A stretch of 64,000 bases of DNA from Streptomyces sp. V3I8 (GTDB lineage: Bacteria; Actinomycetota; Actinomycetes; Streptomycetales; Streptomycetaceae), in the NCBI RefSeq assembly GCF_030817535.1, contig NZ_JAUSZL010000002.1, forward strand, positions 2,480,001 to 2,544,000. The letters are read 5' to 3'. Under the pieces are notes generated by a model. The model worked only from the letters and a program-made list of their open reading frames with translations. It searched no databases and was not told the origin of the DNA. The position numbers and the translations under genes are program-made. Numbering within the stretch: position 1 is the stretch's first letter; each line of letters begins with the position of its first letter. Below, in pieces: positions 33,270 through 43,551 of the stretch.

Positions 33270-34024
33270 CGCTCCTCCCGCTCCCCGCCGGGCTCACCGG
33301 CGGGGCCCGTGCGCGTCCCGCGGCGGCCGGCCACCCAGAGCGCGACCGGGGCGGCCAGCGCGGCGACCAGGACGGGGACACCGGCGGGCAGTACGGGCAG
33401 CAGCCCGAGCCCGAGCACGACCGCGAGGCCGGCGACGGCCCGTTCCAGGGTCGTCCTGACCATCGGCGCGAGCAGCGCGAGGAAGACCGCGGGTCCGGCC
33501 GCGTCCAGGCCCCACGCGTCGGTGTCCCCGATGGCTTCGGCGCCCAGCGCCCCGAGCAGGGTGGTCAGGTTCCACAGCAGGTACAGCGACAGGCCGGTGA
33601 CGGTGAACCCGATCCGCACACCGCGCCGCGTGGGCTGGGCGAGGGCCACGGCCGTGGTCTCGTCGATGACCCACTGCGCGGCGAAGGGGCGCACCGCGCG
33701 CGGGAGGGCCAGCAACTGCGACAGGCGCAGCCCGTAGAACGCGTTGCGCACTCCCAGGAAGAACGCGCCCGCGGCGGCCGTGAACGGGTTGCCGCCGCCG
33801 GCCAGCGCCCCCACCAGGGCGAACTGCGAGGCGCCGGTGAAGACCAGCAGGCTCAGGGCGCAGGTCTGCAGCACCGTGAGTCCGCCGCCCGCCGAGGTCA
33901 CCCCGAAGGCGAAGCCGGAGAGTCCGACGGCCACCCCGACGCCGAGGGCGTCCCGTACGACGGCGGCGTCGGGTTTTCCGCCGTCTTCACTTCGTATGTC
34001 CGCGAGAGCTGTTTCTTCTGCCAC
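33266..34024 (-). CDS. azlC: AzlC family branched-chain amino acid exporter, large subunit
   Basis: A 252-aa membrane protein. Family marks are GVGVAVGLSGFAFGV, LSLLVFTGASQFALVG, GAFFLGVRNAFYGLRLSQLL and QWVIDETTAVAL. It is the large subunit of the AzlCD/BrnFE exporter that removes excess branched-chain amino acids or methionine. GTG at 34024 is chosen for the family N-terminus (ADIRSEDGGKPDAAVVRDALGVG). Its first 127 nt overlap the 3' end of the araC-type regulator in another frame on the same strand, so expression is probably coupled to the regulator. Confidence 0.9.
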   Translation of the reverse strand: MAEETALADIRSEDGGKPDAAVVRDALGVGVAVGLSGFAFGVTSAGGGLTVLQTCALSLLVFTGASQFALVGALAGGGNPFTAAAGAFFLGVRNAFYGLRLSQLLALPRAVRPFAAQWVIDETTAVALAQPTRRGVRIGFTVTGLSLYLLWNLTTLLGALGAEAIGDTDAWGLDAAGPAVFLALLAPMVRTTLERAVAGLAVVLGLGLLPVLPAGVPVLVAALAAPVALWVAGRRGTRTGPAGEPGGEREER

Positions 34025-34890
34025 GTCCCGGACCCTAGGCCGGATCCCTGCCGCGGGTCTTGTACGTTCTTGCGCTCGCGCCGGTAGGCACCGGGCGGCA
34101 CGCCCACGATCCGGGTGAAGTGCCGGTTGAGATGCGGCTGGTCGGTGAAGCCCACGGCGAGCGCCGCCTCGGAGGGCAGGACCCCGGCGTCCAGCAGCCT
34201 GCGTGCCCGCCGTACCCGGACGTCGGTGAGCCACGCGTGGGGCGGCATCCCGTAGGCGTCCCGGAAGGCGCGCAGCAGGGCGAAGGGGCTGGTCCCGAGG
34301 TCTCCGGCGAGCCGTTCCAGCGTGGGCGGCCGCGTGATCCGCTCCTCGAGCACGGCACGCGCGCGTGCCGCCGTCCGGGCGCCCGCCGTCCGCGCGACCC
34401 GCTGCGGCAGCGCTCCGCCGTTCAGCCTCAGCAGCCGGGTCACGGCCACCCGCAGCAAGGTGTCGGCGGCGAGCGCGTTCCCCTCGTCGGCGGCGCGCAG
34501 CACCTGGTGGACCAGCCCCACGGTGTACGGGTCGTCGAGCACCGGGTCCACGAATCCGGGGGAGCCGCGCAGGGAGGTGGTCCCGGCGGCGATCTCCGCG
34601 ACCAGTTCCGGTGAGGGGTAGACCGCCCCGTACCGCCAGCCCTCGGGGACACCGGCCCGCCCCGTGTGCGGGGTGTCGGGGTTGACCAGGGCGAGTGTGC
34701 CGGGCCCCGCGTACCGGTCGGCGCCGCCGTGGTGGAAGACCTCCACGCCGTCGGTGACGGCGGCGATGACGAAGTTCTCGTGCGTGTGCCGGACGAAGGT
34801 CTTGTGCACGTACCGGGCGCGCAGCAGATCGACACCGGGCAGCTCCGCGTACCGCCAGTGCCGTGCCCGCTCCTGCCCCGTACCCGCCAC
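33898..34890 (-). CDS. AraC-family transcriptional regulator, overlapping azlC
   Basis: A 330-aa regulator. The N-terminal cupin-like sensor domain (residues 1-165) has VDLLRARYVHKTFVRHTHENFVIAAV and GTLALVNPDTPHTG. Two helix-turn-helix motifs at about residues 185-285 include TLERLAGDLGTSPFALLRAFRDAYGMPPHAWL and PSEAALAVGFTDQPHLNRHFTRIVGVPPGAYR. About 45 residues follow the second HTH; this tail is encoded by the azlC overlap and may be partly dispensable. GTG 34890 has GGAG 9 nt upstream. It is likely to control azlCD and is divergent from the lhr helicase gene. Confidence 0.87.
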   Translation of the reverse strand: MAGTGQERARHWRYAELPGVDLLRARYVHKTFVRHTHENFVIAAVTDGVEVFHHGGADRYAGPGTLALVNPDTPHTGRAGVPEGWRYGAVYPSPELVAEIAAGTTSLRGSPGFVDPVLDDPYTVGLVHQVLRAADEGNALAADTLLRVAVTRLLRLNGGALPQRVARTAGARTAARARAVLEERITRPPTLERLAGDLGTSPFALLRAFRDAYGMPPHAWLTDVRVRRARRLLDAGVLPSEAALAVGFTDQPHLNRHFTRIVGVPPGAYRRERKNVQDPRQGSGLGSGTWQKKQLSRTYEVKTAENPTPPSYGTPSASGWPSDSPASPSG

Positions 34891-35050
34891 ACGGCCATTC
34901 TCCGCCACCGCGCCCGGGCACCGGACGCGGCCGCCTGCGCGCCATCGGCCGCGAGCCCGCGAACCCGCGGGCCGCACCGGCGAGCCGCCGGCACGACCCG
35001 CGTTCCCGCAGGTCAATGCCATTGTCAGTGTCCGGGTGCAGGATGGACGC

Positions 35051-38000
35051 ATGGTCAGCTCCGCGCAACGAGCCCTGAACGGCTTCTCCCCCGCGACCCG
35101 CGCCTGGTTCACGGGGGCCTTCTCCGCGCCCACCGACGCCCAGGCCGGCGCGTGGCAGGCCATCGCCGAGGGCTCGGACGTGCTGGTGGTGGCCCCGACC
35201 GGCTCCGGCAAGACGCTGGCCGCGTTCCTGGCCGCGCTGGACCAGCTGGCCTCGGCCCCGCCGCCCGCCGACCCCAGGAAACGCTGCCGCGTCCTGTACG
35301 TGTCGCCGCTGAAGGCCCTCGCGGTCGACGTGGAGCGGAACCTGCGCAGCCCTCTGACCGGCATCCGGCAGGAGTCGGTGCGGCTGGGGCTGCCCGAGCC
35401 CGAGGTGAAGGTCGGCATCCGCTCCGGCGACACCCCGGCCGCCGAGCGCCGCACGCTGGCCACCCGCCCGCCGGACATCCTGATCACCACCCCGGAGTCG
35501 CTGTTCCTGATGCTGACGTCGGCCGCGCGCGACGCGCTGACCGGCATCGAGACGGTGATCCTGGACGAGGTGCACGCGGTCGCGGGCACGAAACGCGGCG
35601 CCCACCTCGCGCTGACCCTGGAGCGGCTCGACGAGCTGCTGCCGAGGCCGGCGCGCCGGATCGGCCTCTCCGCCACCGTCCGCCCGGTGGACGAGGTCGC
35701 CCGCTACCTCTCACCGCAGCGCAAGGTGGAGATCGTCCAGCCACCGTCCGGCAAGGAGTTCGACCTCTCCGTGGTCCTGCCCGTCGAGGACCTGGGCGAG
35801 CTGGGCGGCTCCCCGGCGGCCGACCGCGACGAGGGCGCGGAGAAGCCCTCCATCTGGCCGCATGTCGAGGAGCGGATCGTCGACCTCGTCCAGTCCCACC
35901 GCTCGACGATCGTCTTCGCCAACTCCCGCCGCCTCGCGGAGCGCCTCTGCAACCGGCTGAACGAGATCGCGTACGAGCGGGCGACGGGCGAGCCCCTGGC
36001 GGAGCACCATTCCCCGGCCGAGCTGATGGGCGGCTCGGGCGCGGCCCAGGGTGCCCCCACGGTCATCGCCCGCGCCCACCACGGATCGGTCTCCAAGGAG
36101 CAGCGCACCCTCGTCGAGGAGGACCTCAAGGCGGGCCGTCTGCCCGCCGTGGTCGCCACCTCCAGCCTCGAACTGGGCATCGACATGGGCGCGGTGGACC
36201 TCGTCGTCCAGGTCGAGTCGCCGCCGTCGGTGGCGTCCGGCCTCCAGCGCGTGGGCCGCGCGGGCCACCAGGTCGGGGCGGTCTCCACGGGCGTGGTCTT
36301 CCCGAAGTACCGGGGCGACCTCGTCCAGGCCGCCGTCGTCACCGAGCGGATGCGCACCGGCTCCATCGAGTCCCTCCGGGTGCCGGCGAACCCGCTGGAC
36401 GTACTGGCCCAGCAGATCGTCGCCATGACGGCAATGGACTCCTGGCAGTTCGACGACCTGCTCGCCACGGTCCGCCGGGCGGCGCCGTTTCGCCGCGCTG
36501 CCCGAATCGGCGTTCACGGCGGTGCTCGACATGCTCGCGGGCCGCTACCCGTCGGACGCCTTCGCCGAGCTGCGGCCGCGCGTGGTGTGGGACCGCGTCG
36601 CGGGCACGGTCACCGGGCGCCCCGGCGCCCAGCGCCTCGCCGTCACCTCCGGAGGCACGATCCCCGACCGCGGCCTCTTCGGGGTGTTCCTCGCCGGTTC
36701 CGACCCCAAGAAGGGCGGTGGCCGGGTCGGCGAGCTCGACGAGGAGATGGTCTACGAGTCCCGGGTCGGCGACGTCTTCACCCTGGGCACCAGCTCCTGG
36801 CGCATCGAGGACATCACCCGCGACCGCGTCCTGGTCTCCCCCGCGCCCGGCGTGCCCGGCAGGCTGCCGTTCTGGAAGGGCGACCAGCTCGGGCGCCCGC
36901 TCGAACTGGGCCGCGCGCTGGGCGCGTTCCTCCGCGAGGTCGGCTCACTGCCCAAGGACGACGCCCGGCTGCGGCTCCTCGCCGCGGGCCTGGACGACTG
37001 GGCCGCGGACAACGTCCTGTCGTACCTGGCCGAGCAGCGCGAGGCCTGCGGACACGTCCCGGACGACCGCACCATCGTCGTCGAGCGGTTCCGCGACGAG
37101 CTGGGCGACTGGCGTGTCGTCGTGCACTCCCCCTTCGGCGCCCAGGTGCACGCCCCCTGGGCGCTCGCGCTCGGTGCCCGCCTCTCCGAGCGCTACGGCA
37201 TGGACGCGCAGGTCATGCACGCCGACGACGGCATCGTGCTGCGCCTGCCGGACGCCGATCTGATGAGCCTGGACCTGCTCGACCAGGAGCCCGCCAAGGC
37301 GGGCACGGAGTACGACTCCGAGCAGGCCCCCGTGGGCGCGGCGGACGTCGTCTTCGACAAGGGCGAGGTCAACCAGATCGTCACGGACCAGGTCGGCGGC
37401 TCGGCCCTGTTCGCGTCCCGCTTCCGTGAGTGCGCGGCCCGCGCCCTGCTCCTGCCGCGCCGCAGCCCGGGCAAGCGCACGCCCCTGTGGCAGCAGCGCC
37501 AGCGCGCCGCCCAGCTGCTCCAGGTGGCCAGCGAGTTCGGTTCCTTCCCGATCGTCCTGGAGGCGGTCCGCGAATGCCTCCAGGACGTCTTCGACGTGCC
37601 CGGTCTCGTCGAGCTGATGGGCGACCTGGAGTCCCGCAAGGTGCGGCTCGTCGAGGTCACGACACCCGAGCCGTCCCCCTTCGCCCGCTCGCTGCTGTTC
37701 GGTTACGTCGCCCAGTTCCTGTACGAGGGCGACTCGCCCCTCGCCGAACGGCGCGCGGCGGCCCTGTCGCTGGACTCGCACCTGCTCGCCGAGCTCCTCG
37801 GTCAGGCGGAACTGCGCGAGCTCCTGGACGCGGACGTCCTGACCGAGCTGGAGAGCGAGCTGCAGTGGCTGACCGAGGACCGGCGGACCAAGGACATCGA
37901 GGGTGTCGCGGACCGGCTGCGGATGCTCGGCCCGCTCACCGACGCCGAGCTGGCCGAGCGCGGGGCCGAGCCCGAGTGGGCCCGTGAGCTGGCCGCGACC

Positions 38001-40070
38001 CGCCGTGCGATCCAGGTCCGCATCGCCGGGGCCGACCACTGGGCGACGATCGAGGACGCGGGCCGGCTGCGGGACGCGCTCGGCACCGCGCTGCCCGTCG
38101 GCGTCCCCGAAGCCTTCACCGAGCCGGTCAAGGACCCGCTGGGCGACCTCCTCGCCCGGTACGCACGCACGCACGGCCCGTTCACCTCGACCGCGGCCGC
38201 GGCCCGCTTCGGCCTCGGTACCGCCGTCACGGAAGGCGCCCTGCAGCGGCTCGCGGCGAGCGGCCGTGTCGTGCAGGGCGAGTTCCATCCGGCGGGGATC
38301 GGCCAGGAGTGGTGCGACGCGACGGTGCTGCGCAGACTGCGGCGCCGTTCGCTGGCCGCGCTGCGCCACGAGCTGGAGCCGGTGCCGCCCGCCGCGCTCG
38401 CCCAGTTCCTGCCGCAGTGGCAGCACCTGGGCAGCGGGCACAACCTGCGCGGCCTCGACGGACTCGTGCGCGCCGTCGAGCAGCTGCAGGGCGCCTCGGT
38501 GCCCGCGTCGGCGCTGGAGAAACTGGTCCTGCCGTCCCGCGTCTCGCACTACGCCCCCGCGATGCTCGACGAGCTGACGGCCGCCGGCGAGGTGGTCTGG
38601 GCCGGTGCCGGCGCCCTGCCCGGCAAGGACGGCTGGGTCTCCCTGTACCTGGCGGACGCGGCGCCGCTCCTCCTGCCCGCTCCGCACCCCCTGGAACTGA
38701 CCGCGCTCCACCGGTCGGTCCTGGACGCCCTCTCCGGCGGCTACGGCCTCTTCTTCCGCCAGATCACCGACCAGGTCCGCGCCACCACGCATCCGGAGGC
38801 CACCGACCTCCAGCTGGCCGACGTCATCTGGGACCTGGCGTGGTCGGGCCGCCTGACGAACGACACGCTCGGCCCGATGCGCTCCCTCCTGGGCTCGGGC
38901 CGTACCGCGGGCTCCACCGCGCACCGCGCGAAACGCGCGGCCCCCCGCGGGCGGTACGGCGGCCTGACGTCCGCCGCGCGCCCCACCTCGCGCACCGGCC
39001 CGCCGACCGTCGCGGGCCGCTGGTCGCTGCTCCCCGGCCGGGAGCCCGACGCCACGGTGCGCGCCCACGCCCTGGCCCGCACCCTCCTGGACCGGCACGG
39101 CGTGGTCACCCGGGGCGCGGTCGCGGCGGAGGGCGTGGAGGGCGGCTTCTCCGCCGTCTACCGCGTCCTGTCGGTCTTCGAGGAGAGCGGCCAGGCCCGC
39201 CGCGGCTATGTGGTGGAAGGGCTCGGAGCCGCCCAGTTCGCGATGGACGGCGCCGTGGACCGGCTGCGCGCGGCGGCGACCGCCCGCGAGCGGGGCGAGT
39301 CCCTGCCCGAGCCCGCCTTCGCGGGCGCTCCCGCACTCGGCCGTTCGGGGACGTACACGCCGAGCCCCCACGCGGGCGCGCCGGACTCCTTCGGCGACCC
39401 CGCCGGACCCCTGGACCCCTTCGACGGCCCCACCGGGCATCCGGACCCCTTCACCGACGACGCGGGCCTCCCGTCCGCCGGCACCCTGCCGCCGGACGAC
39501 GACCCGTACTCCCTGGGCACCGGTTCCGGACCGTCCTTCGGCACCGGCACCGGCACCGGCACCGGCGCCTCGTCGCGCGGCTCCCGGCAGGGTTACGCGT
39601 CCCCCTTCGCCGACTCACCCCGTTCGGCCCCGCAGGCGTTCCCCGGAGGCCCCCGCTCCCGTACCCGCGCGGACGACACCCACCGCGCCGTCGTGCTGGC
39701 CGCGGCCGACCCCGCGAACGCCTACGGAGCGGCCCTCCCCTGGCCCGAACCCCCGACCGGCGCGGGCCACAAGGCGGGCCGCAAGGCGGGCTCCCTGGTC
39801 GTCCTGGTGGACGGCGAGCTGGCCCTCTACATGGAGCGCGGCGGCAAGACGCTCCTGGCCTGGCCCGGCGCACCGGACGAGGCGCCCCGGCACGACGCGC
39901 GGCTGCGCACAGCGGCCGAGGCACTGGCCGCGGCGGCCCGGGCGGGTTCCCTCGGCACCGTCACCGTGGAGCGGGTCAACGGCGCCTCCGCCCTCACCTC
40001 CGAGTTCGGCGCCCTGCTGGAAGGAGCCGGTTTCCATGCGACCCCGCGCGGACTGCGCCTGCGCGCGTAG
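35051..40070 (+). pseudogene. lhr: Large Lhr-type ATP-dependent DNA helicase, frameshifted once
   Basis: A superfamily-2 helicase of about 1,670 aa when restored, used in DNA repair by translocating on ssDNA. Helicase motifs are all in the first segment: GSGKT (APTGSGKTLAAF), DEVH in ILDEVHAVAGTKRG, SATVRPVDE, and motif VI QRVGRAGHQ. At 36488-36490 the run TTT (CCGTTTCGCCGCG) should be TTC: one extra T shifts the frame. Removing it gives AAPFAALPESAFTAVLDMLAGRYP and joins an intact second segment containing the Lhr core (AVTSGGTIPDRG, VYESRVGDVFTLGTSSWRIE), the winged-helix region, and a Pro/Gly/Thr-rich linker (GTGTGTG) before the C-terminal domain. As sequenced, the first frame ends at 37429. 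The Lhr-nei neighbour pair is typical. Confidence 0.88.
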
Positions 40071-40171
40071 GACCACCCGCCCACCTGCGACGCACTCCCG
40101 CCAGGCCCCCGGCGGCCCGTCCGGCAGGACCCGCCCCCAGGAGGCACCCCACCCGTGCCACCCTGGATCCC

Positions 40172-40987
40172 ATGCCTGAGGGAGACACCGTCTGGCAGGC
40201 CACCAGACGCCTGCACGAGGCCCTCGCGGGTCACGTACTCACCCGTTCCGACCTACGGGTCCCCAAGTACGCCCTGTCCGACCTCACCGGGCGCACCGTC
40301 CTGGACGTCACCCCGCGCGGGAAGCACCTGCTCATCCGCGTCGAGGGCGGCCTGACCCTGCACTCGCACCTGCGCATGGACGGCTCCTGGAGGATCTACG
40401 CGCCCGGCGAGCGCTGGCGCGGCGGTCCCGACCACCAGATCCGCGTGATCCTCGGCACCGAGGAGCGCACCGCCGTCGGGTACCGGCTGCCCGTCCTGGA
40501 ACTGCTGCACACCGCCGACGAGGACCGCGCGGTCGGCCATCTGGGCCCCGACCTCCTGGGTCCCGACTGGAATCCCGGCACCGCCCTGGCGAACATCCGG
40601 CGCGACCCGGACCGGGCCCTCGGTGAGGCCCTCCTCGACCAGCGCAATCTCGCCGGCATCGGCAACGTCTACAAGAGCGAGCTCTGCTTCCTGCTGCGCG
40701 TCACCCCCTGGCTGCCCGTGGGCCGGCTCCCCGCCGAGTACGCCGCCCACGCGATGACGCTCGCCAAGAAGCTCCTGGACGTCAACCGCGAGCGCCCCCA
40801 GCGCGTCACGACCGGCCGCCGTGACCAGAACCTGTTCGTGTACGGCCGCGCGGGCCGCCCCTGTCTGCGCTGCGGCACCCGGATCCGCGTGGCGAACCAG
40901 GGCGACGGCTCCCGCGAGCGCCCCACGTACTGGTGCCCGGCCTGCCAGCCGGGCCCGGCCCCGAGCCCGGCACGCCCGACCAATTGA
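40172..40987 (+). CDS. nei: Nei/Fpg family DNA glycosylase (endonuclease VIII-like)
   Basis: A 271-aa bifunctional glycosylase/AP lyase for oxidised bases. Pro2-Glu3 of MPEGDTVW form the catalytic N-terminus of the Nei subgroup. Other features are LTLHSHLRMDGSWRIY, EALLDQRNLAGIGNVYKSELCFL (helix-two-turns-helix), and the C-terminal zinc finger CLRC...CPAC (CLRCGTRIRVANQG to YWCPACQ). ATG 40172 is fixed by the required Pro2. It lies 101 nt after the helicase gene on the same strand, a conserved repair pairing. Confidence 0.94.
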   Translation: MPEGDTVWQATRRLHEALAGHVLTRSDLRVPKYALSDLTGRTVLDVTPRGKHLLIRVEGGLTLHSHLRMDGSWRIYAPGERWRGGPDHQIRVILGTEERTAVGYRLPVLELLHTADEDRAVGHLGPDLLGPDWNPGTALANIRRDPDRALGEALLDQRNLAGIGNVYKSELCFLLRVTPWLPVGRLPAEYAAHAMTLAKKLLDVNRERPQRVTTGRRDQNLFVYGRAGRPCLRCGTRIRVANQGDGSRERPTYWCPACQPGPAPSPARPTN

Positions 40988-41019
40988 CGGCCCGTCAGAT
41001 TCCCTCGTACGGTCCCCTC

Positions 41020-41784
41020 ATGCCCGTCACGGCGTACGACCTCACCGGACGCACCGCATTCGTCACCGGCGCGGCGAGCGGCATCGGCCGCGCCAGTGCC
41101 GTCCTGCTCGCGGAGGCGGGTGCGGCCGTCCACTGCGCGGACCGTGACGCGCGGGGCCTCGACGGGACGGCCGCCCTGATCAAGGACGGGGGCGGTACGG
41201 CCCACGTCCACACCCTCGACGTCACCGACCGGGCCCGGCTCGCCGCAGCCGTCGCGACCTGCGCCCGCCTGGACGTCATGGCGGCCGTCGCCGGAATCAT
41301 GCACAGCAGTCCCGTCCTGACGACCAGGGACGAGGACCTCGACCGGGTCCTGGGGGTCAACTTCAAGGGCGTCCTGTACGCCTGCCAGGAGGCGGCCCGT
41401 TCGATGCTGGCCACCAGGACCCCGGGGAGCATCATCACGATGGCCTCGGGCGCCGTCGACACCGGCGGGCCGGGGCTGCTCTGCTACGGCGCCGCGAAGG
41501 CGGCCGTCGTACAGCTGACGAAGACCCTGGCGACCGAGATGGGCCCGCACGGCATCCGTGTGAACGCGGTCGCGCCGGGCTGGATCCGCACGCCGATGAC
41601 CGACCGCCACAACGAGGGGACCCAGGCGCGGACGGAGGCGTTCATGGCCCGTATGTCACCGCTGGGCCGGGTCGGCGACCCCGAGGACATCGCGCACGCG
41701 GTCCTGCACCTCGCCTCCGACGCCTCGGCCTTCACGACGGGCCAGATCCTCCGCCCCAACGGGGGCGTGGCGATGCCCTGGTAG
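41020..41784 (+). CDS. Short-chain dehydrogenase/reductase
   Basis: A 254-aa classical SDR. The cofactor motif is FVTGAASGIGRA, CADRD replaces NADP-type basic residues (suggesting NAD), NFKGVLYACQEAA is the central segment, and the catalytic set is Ser in TMASGAV plus Y-x-x-x-K in CYGAAKAAVV. PGWIRTPM and the end PNGGVAMPW are standard. The substrate is unknown; alcohol or sugar oxidation is likely. It starts 32 nt after nei on the same strand. Confidence 0.9.
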   Translation: MPVTAYDLTGRTAFVTGAASGIGRASAVLLAEAGAAVHCADRDARGLDGTAALIKDGGGTAHVHTLDVTDRARLAAAVATCARLDVMAAVAGIMHSSPVLTTRDEDLDRVLGVNFKGVLYACQEAARSMLATRTPGSIITMASGAVDTGGPGLLCYGAAKAAVVQLTKTLATEMGPHGIRVNAVAPGWIRTPMTDRHNEGTQARTEAFMARMSPLGRVGDPEDIAHAVLHLASDASAFTTGQILRPNGGVAMPW

Positions 41785-41895
41785 CACCCGAACGCGCTCC
41801 GGCAGCCCCTGCCGCACAGCTCCGCACCCCGGAGAACCGCGTCCAGCACCCAGCACCCGACGTTCAGCACCCGACATCCAGCCGCGATGCGACTC

Positions 41896-41941
41896 CACCC
41901 CGTCCAGCCCGCAAGCCCGTCCAGCCCGTCCAGCCCGTCAA
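41896..41941. repeat. Short tandem repeat of CCGTCCAGC type
   Basis: Units of CCGTCCAGC / CCGTCCAGCCCG repeat five times or so at 41896-41941, just upstream of a related CAGCACC(C)GAC repetition at 41846-41880. Simple-sequence repeats of this kind arise by slippage; they lie in the gap between the SDR and a small membrane protein gene. Confidence 0.65.
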
Positions 41942-42216
41942 GAGGGCTCCCCCCGCCCCGGCAGCGGTCCGCGCCCGCGTCGCCAGACCTCCAGAACGCG
42001 CCGCATCCACCGGTCCGACCCGGCCGCCCCCACGGCCCGTTTCTTCGGCACACAGTGCACCGGCAGCAGACTCAGCCCCCACCCGCCCGCCGCCACCGCG
42101 CCCTCGAGCACGCCGGCGTCCGCGGCGAACGCCAGCCGTAGGACCGCCCACCACCACAGCCCTCCAGCCCCCAGAGCAAGCCCCCACCTGCCTATTCGCA
42201 CCGTTCGCCCCGTCAT
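41938..42216 (-). CDS. Small membrane protein, unknown function
   Basis: A 92-aa protein starting MTGRTVRIGRWGLALGAGGLWWWAVLRLAFAADAG, with a Trp-rich TM segment (residues 12-32) and a second hydrophobic stretch (GAVAAGGWGLSLLPVHCVP). A basic C-terminal tail follows. Trp use and hydrophobic patterning make it a real gene rather than a chance frame. Its 3' end overlaps the tandem repeat. It is convergent with the SDR gene. I recognise no domain. Confidence 0.6.
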   Translation of the reverse strand: MTGRTVRIGRWGLALGAGGLWWWAVLRLAFAADAGVLEGAVAAGGWGLSLLPVHCVPKKRAVGAAGSDRWMRRVLEVWRRGRGPLPGRGEPS

Positions 42217-42373
42217 GGCACCGCCTCCAGCCCGACGCTAGACCCCCGTGTCCCCCTGCCGACAGGGCGCACCAGCACAACAGGAGCGCACCGGGCGCAC
42301 CAATGGCGCCCCAACGCCACGATGCGCCCCGAAGCCGGGTCCAACGCCGAAGCGGACCACCCTTGACCGGCTG

Positions 42374-42853
42374 TTATCCGTTGCCCGCGTTCTCCGCCTG
42401 GAACATCCAGTGGTGCTTCTCGAGATCCGCCGTGATCCCGATGAGCAGGTCCTGACTCACCGGATCAGCGGTCTCCGTCGACTCCACCCGCTCCCGCATC
42501 CGCCCGATCACGGCACCGAGCGCGTCGACGAGGGAGCCGACCGCGTCGACGTCCTTCACCCACCCGTTCTGTACGACGCCGATACCGCTGCTGCTCGCGA
42601 CCGTCGCGGCACGTCCGTCCGGCGAGACGCCGAGCGCCGAGGCACGTTCCGCCACGGAGTCGGAGTGCAGCCGCGCGGAGTCGACGACCTCGTCGAGCTG
42701 GAGGTGGACGGACCGGAAGCGCGGCCCGACCACGTTCCAGTGGATCTGTTTCGCCACCAGCGACAGATCCACCAGATCGACGAGCGCGCCTTGCAGCGCC
42801 TCGGACACGATCTTGAGATCGGCATCGGACAACGGGCTCTTCACGACGTACAT
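42374..42853 (-). CDS. dps: Dps-family ferritin-like DNA-protection protein
   Basis: A 159-aa dodecameric ferritin-like protein that oxidises and stores iron and protects DNA. The Dps ferroxidase signature is visible in LSLVAKQIHWNVVGPRF plus the following HLQLDEVVDSARLHSDSVAERA with conserved His/Asp/Glu. ATG 42853 has GGAGG 6 nt upstream (another ATG 6 nt up lies too close to it). It is one of several Dps paralogues in Streptomyces; this locus corresponds to the one I recall as dpsB. It lacks an obvious long Lys-rich DNA-binding tail, so DNA binding may be weak. Confidence 0.92.
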   Translation of the reverse strand: MYVVKSPLSDADLKIVSEALQGALVDLVDLSLVAKQIHWNVVGPRFRSVHLQLDEVVDSARLHSDSVAERASALGVSPDGRAATVASSSGIGVVQNGWVKDVDAVGSLVDALGAVIGRMRERVESTETADPVSQDLLIGITADLEKHHWMFQAENAGNG

Positions 42854-42971
42854 CGACATCCTCCGGTCAGCAGCGCCCAACGGGCCAGCTCTCGCACCTC
42901 CACCATCGCCGCCCCGGACGATCCCGGCAAACGCGACAGAGCCCCACGACTCGCCCGGGTCCGCCCACACA

Positions 42972-43022
42972 AAAACCCCGGCCCGCTTCCCCGGGTCTCC
43001 CCGGGGAAGCCCCTGCCGGGGC
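42972..43022 (-). terminator. Terminator downstream of clgR
   Basis: Read on the minus strand, CCCCGGC plus GCTTCCCC and their complements (42986-42993/43004-43011 and 42977-42983/43016-43022) make a long imperfect hairpin ending in TTTTT. It lies 46 nt after the clgR stop and is a rare intrinsic terminator with a U-run in this genome. Confidence 0.75.
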
Positions 43023-43067
43023 TCTCGCACAGTTCTTCTCAGTTCACGGGCGTCAAGCGCGCGGGCG

Positions 43068-43442
43068 TCAGGCGGCGACGACGTCGACCGCTTCCGCAGG
43101 CGCCTTGATGGTCACCCGTTCCGGTGGCACACCGGCCACCGAGACGGAGTTCAGCCTCGGGCGTACCGGCGTGGGCACAGGTTCGGTGGCCGCTGCCGAC
43201 CGGGCCAGCTCGGCGAGGGCGAGCTCATCGCTCACTTCCCGCATCAGTTCCGACATCCGTACGTCCAGCGCGTCGCAGATCGCGGAGAGCAGTTCCGAGG
43301 AAGCCTCTTTCTGCCCCCGCTCCACCTCGGAGAGATAGCCGAGCGAAACTCGGGCGGACGAGGAGACTTCGCGCAGAGTACGGCCCTGGCGCTGGCGCTG
43401 CCGACGCAGCACGTCACCAAGCAGGCGACGGAGCAGAATCAT
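43068..43442 (-). CDS. clgR: XRE-type activator of clp/lon protease genes
   Basis: A 124-aa helix-turn-helix regulator. The HTH is [39 protein letters not shown] (about residues 14-52), followed by [17 protein letters not shown] and a Pro/Thr-rich tail. ClgR activates clpP1P2, clpC and lon and is itself a Clp substrate; the terminal residues VVAA form the C-terminal Ala-Ala degron reported for the Streptomyces protein. ATG 43442 has GAGGAGGGAG 6-8 nt upstream. It lies after cinA, separated by 109 nt. Confidence 0.92.
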   Translation of the reverse strand: MILLRRLLGDVLRRQRQRQGRTLREVSSSARVSLGYLSEVERGQKEASSELLSAICDALDVRMSELMREVSDELALAELARSAAATEPVPTPVRPRLNSVSVAGVPPERVTIKAPAEAVDVVAA

Positions 43443-43551
43443 CGGTGGCTCCCTCCTCGGACCGCGTAGCCGCATCCTTCACGCCCCACCGTACCGCCTT
43501 GCGCCGCGGCCGTGCGGGGAGCGATGTCGTGTTCACTCAGGGCTGCAAACA

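Noticed and set aside
41846..41941. CRISPR-like short repeats
   Set aside because: Units are 7-12 nt without spacers of uniform length and no cas genes are present; simple tandem repeats explain them.
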